From NCBI GenBank assembly GCA_002007465.1, contig LNAC01000746.1, forward strand, positions 260,099 through 324,098: 64,000 bases of DNA, written 5' to 3'. The stretch's first letter is position 1. The number at the start of each line of letters is the position of its first letter. This document shows, piece by piece, positions 57,955 to 64,000 of the stretch. A program made the translations under genes and the position numbers. A model generated the notes under the pieces. That model made no database searches and was not told where the DNA came from. It worked only from the letters and a program-made list of their open reading frames with translations. The stretch comes from Ailurus styani (Eukaryota; Chordata; Mammalia; Carnivora; Ailuridae).

Positions 57955-59664
57955 ATGATACTTTATGTGGAGAACCCAAAGGACTCCACTCCAAAACTGC
58001 TAGCACTCATACAGGAATTCAGTCAAGTGTCAGGATATAAAATCAATGCACAGAAATCAGTTGCATTTCTATATACCAACAACAAAACAGAAGAAAGAGA
58101 AATTAAAGAGTCAATCCCATTTACAATTGCACCCAAAACCATAAGATACCTAGGAATAAACCTAACCAAAGAGGCAAAGAATCTGTATTCAGAAAACTAT
58201 AAAGTACTCATGAAAGAAATTGAGGAAGACACAAAGAAGTGGAAAAACATTCCATGCTCATGGATGGGTAGAATAAATATTGTGAAAATGTCTATGCTAC
58301 CTAGAGCAATCTACACATTTAATGCAATCCCCATCAAAATACCAGCAATTTATTTCAAAGAAATGGAACAAATAATCCTAAAATTTATATGGAACCAGAA
58401 AAGACCCCGAATAGCCAAAGGAATGTTGAAAAAAAAAAGCAAAGTTGGCGGCATCACAATTCCAGATTTCAAGCTCTATTACAAAGCCGTCATCATCAAG
58501 ACAGTATGGTACTGGCACAAAAACAGACACATAGACCAGTGGAACAGAATAGAGAACCCAAAAATGGACCCTCAACTCTATGGTCAACTAATCTTCGACA
58601 AAGCAGGAAAGAATGTCCAGTGGGAAAAAGACAGTCTCTTCAACAAATGGTGTTGGGAAAACTGGTCAGCCACATGCAGAAAAATGAAACTGGATCATTT
58701 CCTGACACCACACACAAAAATAGACTCAAAATGGATAAAAGACCTCAATGTGAGAAAGGAATCCATCAAAATCCTCGAGGAGAACACAGGCAGCAACCTC
58801 TTCGACCTCAACCGCAGCAACTTCTTCCTAGGAACCTCACCAAAGGCAAGGGAAGCAAGGGCAAAAATGAACTATTGGGACTTCATCAAGATTAAAAGCT
58901 TTTGCACAGCAAAGGAAACAGTCAACAAAACCAAAAGACAACTGACAGAATGGGAGAAGATATTTGCAAATGACATATCAGATAAAGGGCTAGTATCCAA
59001 AATCTATAAAGAGCTTCTCAAACTCAACACCCATAAAACAAATAACCCAGTCAAGAAATGGGCAGAAGACATGAACAGACATTTCTCCAAAGAAGACATC
59101 CAAATGGCCAACAGACACATGAGAAAGTGCTCAACATCACTCGGCATCAGAGAAATACAAATTAAAACCACAGCGAGATACCACCTTACACCAGTCAGAA
59201 TGGCTAAAATCAACAAGTCAGGAAATGACAGATGTTGGCGAGGTTGCGGAGAAAGGGGAACCCTCCTACACTGTTGGTGGGAATGCAAACTGGTGCAGCC
59301 ACTCTGGAAAACAGTATGGAGATTCCTCAAAAAGTTGAAAATGGAGCTACCCTACGACCCAGCAATCGCACTACTGGGTATTTATCCTAAAGACACAAAG
59401 GTAGTGTTCCTCAGGGGCACGTGCACCCGAATGTTTATAGCAGCAATGTCCACAATAGCCAAACTATGGAAAGAACCTAGATGTCCATCAACAGATGAAT
59501 GGATAAAGAAGATGTGGTATATATATACAATGGAATACTATGCAGCTATCAAAAGAAACGAAATCTTGCCATTCGCAACGACATGGATGGAACTGGAGGG
59601 TATTATGCTGAGCGAAATAAGTCAATCAGAGAAAGACAATTATCATATGATCTCTCTGATATGA
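57955..59664 (+). pseudogene. L1 ORF2 C-terminal part, 569 codons, uninterrupted
   Basis: This is the C-terminal 45 percent of L1 ORF2p, the endonuclease/reverse transcriptase that copies L1 RNA into DNA at nicked chromosomes. The frame opens in the stretch [16 protein letters not shown], immediately after the lost YAD of the catalytic box. It keeps the RT thumb-side region and the C-terminal Cys-rich motif CX3CX7HX4C (C427, C431, H439, C444). The late conserved MEYYAAIKR follows at about codons 523-531. It ends at the expected ORF2 C-terminus. Full L1 ORF2 proteins are about 1275 residues, so about 700 N-terminal residues are missing. No start codon of its own is expected to matter. It has no stop or frameshift over 1.7 kb, unlike every other L1 here. 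Confidence 0.95.
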
Positions 59665-59673
59665 GGAACTTGA

Positions 59674-59823
59674 GGGGCAGGGTGGGGGGTTGTGGGGGGT
59701 AGGGAGGGAAAAATAATGAAACAAGATGGGATGGGGAAGGAGACAAACCATAAGAGACTTCTAATCTCATAAAACAAACTGAGGGTTACTGGGGGGTGGG
59801 AGGGTAGGGATAGGGTGGATGGG
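59674..59823 (+). other. G-rich L1 3' UTR with two G-quadruplex-prone blocks
   Basis: 59674-59708 has six runs of three or more G separated by one or two bases. 59791-59823 has six more. G-tract 3' UTRs are known in L1 families. Confidence 0.85.
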
Positions 59824-59952
59824 TTATGGACATTGGGGAGGGTTTGTGCTTTGGTGAATGCTGTGAAAGATGTAAGCCTGATGATTCACAGACCTGTACC
59901 CCTTGGGCAAATAATAAAAATAAAATTAAAAACAAAAACAAACAAAAAAAAA

Positions 59953-59969
59953 AAGAAATACTGATACTA
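59953..59969. repeat. Target-site duplication, right copy
   Basis: Identical to 57934-57950; follows the A-rich tail. Confidence 0.97.
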
Positions 59970-60499
59970 CTTAACCTGTTTTTAAAATCATATCCTACCT
60001 ATACCTCAGCTCATTCCAATCTAGCTTCTGTGAACCCCATTACTCTACTTGAATGGTTTCTTTGATATTTCTGCAGCATTCACTGCTATTGACCACTGTT
60101 CTTTAAAACACCTCCTTTCGCTTCTCCAGTGTGTTCTCTCATTTTCTGTGTCTAGCTATATCTTCTCTGACTTCTTTGTTGGCTTGTCTTTTCCTAATTG
60201 CTCATTAAATGTGGCTGTTCACAAAGCTGAATCTTAGGTCTCTCTCCCTTCCTACTGCACTTTTCTTGAGTAACATAATTCTCATTGTTCTCATGTTCTC
60301 ATTGTTCACTATCAACTCTTAAGTTTGTATCTTTTACCCCCACACTATCCTCTGAGGTCTAGTTCTGTATCTGGCTATCAACTTGATACTTATTTCTGGG
60401 TGTCTTAGAGATATCTCAGACTCAACATATTTCTAGGTGTACCTCTCCCTTCATACCCTTTTTCACCACCAAGATTTTTTTTAAATTTGGACTCAATAT

Positions 60500-60830
60500 A
60501 GTGTATGGGTAAAGGACTCAAATCTTCACTCTGCCCCTTACTAACTTTGTAACCATAAGCAATTAACCTTTCTAAGACTTAATTTCATCATCTGAAAGAT
60601 AGAAAAAGAGTAATTCCTATCTTAACAAGGAAACATCACAGACAATGAGTACATGGGGTTTATGATTCCAGCCAAGTAGTAGGAACAAGAACTGAATTTA
60701 CCCTTTAGCCATAAACAACTAGAAAACCTTCATAGGCCTGTTATGAAGATTAAAGAAAATTTATAAAGTACTTGAAATAAGACCTGGCATAAAGTAAAAC
60801 TTATATAAGTGTTTGTATTTATTTTATTGT
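60500..60830 (+). repeat. MIR SINE, sense, with internal insertion
   Basis: 'ctctgccccttactaactttgtaaccataagcaattaacctttctaagacttaatttcatcatctg' is MIR. About 100 bases (60625-60730) interrupt it before 'ctgttatgaagattaaagaaaatttataaagtacttg' resumes MIR. Confidence 0.8.
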
Positions 60831-61039
60831 TAAATATGGATATGATGATAACAAATTGTGGGAAGAAGCTAAAGTGGTGAGTAAATTTTAGTATTAAATG
60901 GTTATATTAAAGAGTTTTCCATCCAACACTTTTAAGCTTCCATTTTAAGAAAATAGAAGAGAATAGCAATCCCAAAACAAGCAAAAAGAAGGAAATAAAG
61001 GCAAGAGCAGGAACCAGTGAAATAGAAAATTGCAAAACA

Positions 61040-62680
61040 ATAAAGTCAGAAATAAAATCTAACTTTTTAAAATGCTCAAAAATAGTGCTAAGTTCTAGCC
61101 AGACTGATCAGGGAAAAAAAAAAGAAAAGACAGGTGACAGTATAGGGTTGAAAGAGGGTACATGATTACAGATCCTATAGACATTATATAGGACAACTTA
61201 GATGGAATTAGCAAATTCCTTGAAAAAAACAAAACTATTTTAAAACTCATTTAAGAAGAAATAGATAACCTGAATAGTCCTATGTATATTTATATATATA
61301 TAAAATTTTAATTTGCAGTGAAAACCTTACCTCAAAAAAGACACTTGTCCTAGAAGGCTTCACTGAGACATTTTATCAAACATTCAAGATGAAATCATAT
61401 CACTTCTACACAAAGTCTTTCAGAAAATAAAGAGGAGGGAACACTTCCCAACTCATTTTATGAGGTCAGCATTATATGACCATGAAAGAAAACTGCAGAC
61501 CAGCATTCCCCACAAAAATAAATTGGAAAGCCTTCAACAAAATTTTAGCCAAATGAATCAATAATATAAAAAGGATACTTTTGACCAAGTGGGATTCATT
61601 GCAGGAATACAAGGTTGGTTTAACATTTGAAAATCAATCAGTGTACTTCATATGAACCAACTAAGAAAAGAATTATATGATTGTCTCAATAGATTCAGAA
61701 AAATCATTTAACAAAATTCGATACTTTTTAATATGAAAAACTGTCAGTGAAATAGGACTTAAAGGGAACTTTCTCATCTTGTTAAAGGCCATTTAGTAAA
61801 ATCCTGTCATTTACATCATACTTAGTGGTGAAAGACTGAATGCTTTCCCCTCAGATCAGGAACCAAGGGAACAACGCTTGCTCTTACCACTTCTATTCAG
61901 GATTGTATGGAAATTGTAGTTAGTACAGTGGGGCAAGAAAAGGAATGCAGAGGATTCCAAATTGGAAATGAAGAAATGAAACTGGTTGTGTATGTGGAAA
62001 ATCTCAAAGAATGCCCCCCAAAAGGCTGCTAAGACTAATAAATGAGCTTAGTACAAAGTTATTATACCAAAAACTTAATTGTATTTCCACATACTAGCAA
62101 TGAACAATTGAAAATTTAAAAATAAATTAACATTAAAACATTTACAGTAGCCTCCAGAATATTAATACATAAGGAGAAGTTGAACAAAATTTTGCAAGGC
62201 CTGTATATTGGAAACTATAAAGGATTACATTTTATGTGATTTCACTTACATAACATTATTTAAGTGAAAAAAAATTATAGTGGTGGAAACAGATCATAGT
62301 TGCCGGGGTAGGGTTGGCAAGAGTAGGTAATTATATAAAGGGATAGTACAAAGGATTTTCTTTGATGAGATGAAACACTTCTATATTCTGATGGTTATTA
62401 CATTAATAGGTGTATGTGATAAATTTACACACAAAGGACATGTAAAAACTGGTAAAATCTAAATAAAGTCTGTAGTTTGTTTAATAGTATTGTACCAGTG
62501 TCAGGTTTCTTTTTTGTTAGTATGTACCAATGTCAACTTTCTCATTTTGATAATTGTGCTATGGTTATGTCAGATGCTCTCATTTGAGTAAAGCTGGGTG
62601 AAGGATAGCCAGGATCTTTGTACTATTTTTGTAACTTCTGTGTGGTTCTAAAATTATTTCAAAGTAAAACATTAAAAAAA
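61040..62680 (+). repeat. Old L1 LINE, sense, internally deleted
   Basis: ORF2 text ('ctagccagactgatcaggg', 'gcagaccagcattccccacaaaaata', 'caggaatacaaggttggtttaacatttgaaaatcaatcagtgta') runs to about 62220. It then jumps to a 3' UTR ('gtggaaacagatcatagttgccggggtagggttggcaagag') and ends in a poly-A at about 62671-62683. Many stops. Confidence 0.8.
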
Positions 62681-62684
62681 AAAA

Positions 62685-63665
62685 GACACTTAAGAAAATG
62701 GAAATGGAAAAGCTGGCCACAGCCTGGGAAAAAATACTTGCACAACATCTGATAAAGGACGTATATCCAGAATATATAAATAAGTACTAAAGCAATCATA
62801 TTTTTAAATGGGCAAAAGTATTAATTAGCTTCTTCACCAAAAAAAAAGATGTTGCGTATAAGCCTGTGAAAAAATGCTCAACATCATTAATTATTAGGAA
62901 ACATAAATGTAAACTACAGTGAAATACCACTGTACACACACTAGCCCTACCTAAAGTTAAATGGCAATCATAAGAATGTGGAGCAGGTAGAGCTCTCTTA
63001 CTTTGCTGCTGGGAATGAAAAATGGTCTGGCCACTTTGGAAAACCATTTGGCAGTTTCTTATAAAAGTTAAACATAGGATTCAGAATCCCACTTCTAAAT
63101 ATTTACCCAAGATGAACGACGAAAAAAAAGTGTGAATGTTTATACTAGCATTGTTTATAAAAACCTCCAGACTGGCAACAATCCAAATGTCTCAATGGTT
63201 TATCCACACAGTGGAATACCATTCCGTAGTAAAAAGGGAAGCAGCACAGATGAATAATAAATGCATTAGGGCAGGGGCACCTGGCTGGCTCATTCAGTGG
63301 AGCATGAGACTCCTGAGCTTGGAGTTGTGAGTTTGAGCCCCATGTTGGGTGTAGAGATAACTTTAAAAAATAAAATCTTAAAAAAAAAAAAAAAAAAAAA
63401 AGCCTTGTGACAAGTGAAAAAGCTAGACACACAAATTACATAATGCTGTGTGATTTCATTTATATGAAGAGCTTGGAAAGACACAACTAAGCAGTTCATT
63501 GGTTTCTGGGGTGGGTGGGAAATACAGGGCAGTGATTGACCCACACAGTGAACATTTCGTAGTGATGGAAATAATCTGTATCATGGTTTGGGTTGTGGCT
63601 ATAGGATTATATACATTCATCAAACTCATGAAATTGGACAGTTAAAGTTGGTGAATTTGCCTTGC
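62685..63665 (+). repeat. Old L1/HAL1 ORF2 C-terminal region and 3' UTR, sense
   Basis: 'ggccacagcctgggaaaaaatacttgcacaacatctgataaaggac', 'caacatcattaattattaggaaacataaatgtaaac', 'tttggaaaaccatttggcag', 'gtggaataccattccgtag' and 'catcaaactcatgaaattggacagttaaag' follow L1 order. Split by a SINE at 63274-63401. Confidence 0.82.
63274..63401 (+). repeat. Short CAN-SINE variant, sense, long A-tail
   Basis: GGGGCACCTGGCTGGCTCATTC head, 'gacyc ctgagcttggagttgtgagtttgagcccc'-type body with an intact-looking B-box-like GAGTTTGAGCCCC, TAAAATC tail and over 20 A. No CT-rich region; duplication not clear. Confidence 0.85.
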
Positions 63666-63669
63666 ATGT

Positions 63670-63985
63670 GATGTTTGTTCTGCCTAGAAAGCTCCCTTTT
63701 CTCCATGCCTGGTTAACTCATATTCAGTGTTCAGATCTTGCTCAAACATCACAGCATCAAGGGAATTTTTTCCTGAGCCCTGACTAGCATAGTCTTGCTT
63801 CTGTTAGCATCCTGTCCTTTCTCTTCACTCTCTTACCAGAGCCATATTGATACACAGGCAGATACTAAGCAACATAAGGTCTCTTTATTTGTCTTAACTG
63901 CAAGCTCCATTAAGGGGCAGATAGATGCTGATTACTGTTGTGTTTATTGTACCCAGCATAGAGTTTGACTCAGGTATTAAATATT
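63670..63985 (+). repeat. L2 LINE 3' end, sense
   Basis: 'gttctgcctagaaagctcccttttctcc', 'cagtgttcagatcttgctcaaacatcac', 'ttcctgagccctgact', 'ctgcaagctccattaaggggcag' and 'gtacccagcatagagtttgactcaggtattaaat' match L2 3' consensus. Confidence 0.85.
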
Positions 63986-64000
63986 GTGCAACTGAGAGCA

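Larger units (their letters stand above)
57951..59952 (+). mobile_element. Young 5'-truncated L1 LINE, sense
   Basis: A 2.0-kb insertion flanked by a perfect 17-bp duplication, with the ORF2 C-terminal half, a G-rich 3' UTR and an A-rich tail (AATAAAAATAAAATT, then A/C-rich). Truncation falls in the reverse-transcriptase catalytic motif, so the element starts just after the first residues of the YADD box. The open frame and exact duplication indicate recent insertion, into an older L2. It lacks promoter, ORF1, endonuclease and most of the RT, so it is dead. Confidence 0.97.
57400..60480 (+). repeat. L2 LINE ORF2-region remnant, sense, split by a young L1
   Basis: Right part: 'cattccaatctagcttctgtgaaccccattactctac', 'tttctgcagcattcactgctattgaccactg', 'agctgaatcttaggtctc' and 'gagatatctcagactcaacatatttc' are sense L2 reverse-transcriptase-region text. 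The left part (57400-57933) fits the upstream L2 coding region less clearly and gives two overlapping open frames (57401-57802, 57471-57863) with no conserved domain. The L1 at 57951-59952 splits it. Confidence 0.6.

Noticed and set aside
58378..59330. Additional frames on both strands within the young L1 (58389-58895, 59004-59330)
   Set aside because: Shadows of the L1 ORF2 reading frame.
1..64000. CRISPR array, phage, plasmid or defence system
   Set aside because: No regularly spaced repeats or prokaryote-type genes; all recurrent repeats are dispersed mammalian retroposons with target-site duplications.

Overview
The window is mammalian nuclear DNA, and almost certainly from a carnivore. 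It holds about 28 copies or fragments of the tRNA-derived carnivore SINE (CAN-SINE; head like GGGCGCCTGGGTGGCTCAG, CT-rich middle, CAAATAAATAAATAAAATC tail). The youngest copies carry the variant GGGTTAAAGCCTCTGCCTT, which I associate with mustelid-type caniforms; the family-level placement is inference. Base composition, old L1/L2/MIR layers, MaLR and DNA-transposon fossils fit a placental mammal intron or intergenic region.

Layout. 1-600 is the right part of a CpG island, probably a promoter or first exon whose other half lies left of the window. 0.6-12 kb is AT-rich single-copy DNA with scattered SINEs, an MLT1-like LTR, an old L1/HAL1 remnant and an antisense L2. 12-24 kb is dominated by antisense L1 sequence, including a 3.3-kb L1 (17841-21156) that keeps both ends and its target-site duplication but lost most of ORF2. 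24-35 kb mixes single-copy DNA, L2, MIR, a degraded LTR with a perfect hairpin, and SINEs. 35-45 kb is a stack of old L1/HAL1 pieces riddled with SINEs in both orientations. 45-57 kb is the quietest part and contains a long antisense L2 with a Tigger-like insertion, plus one small exon-like segment at 54319-54372. 57-64 kb is a sense L2 split by a young 5'-truncated L1 (57951-59952) whose remaining 569 ORF2 codons are still open, followed by two older sense L1 pieces and an L2 3' end.

No complete host protein-coding gene, tRNA, rRNA or CRISPR array is visible. The best reading is that most of the window is a long first intron (or flank) of a plus-strand gene starting at the CpG island, with one possible downstream exon near 54.3 kb. 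I could not name that gene. I found no previously undescribed biological system; the points of interest are retrotransposon structures, the candidate exon and some inverted repeats. Boundaries of old repeats are approximate, judged by eye against remembered family consensus sequences.
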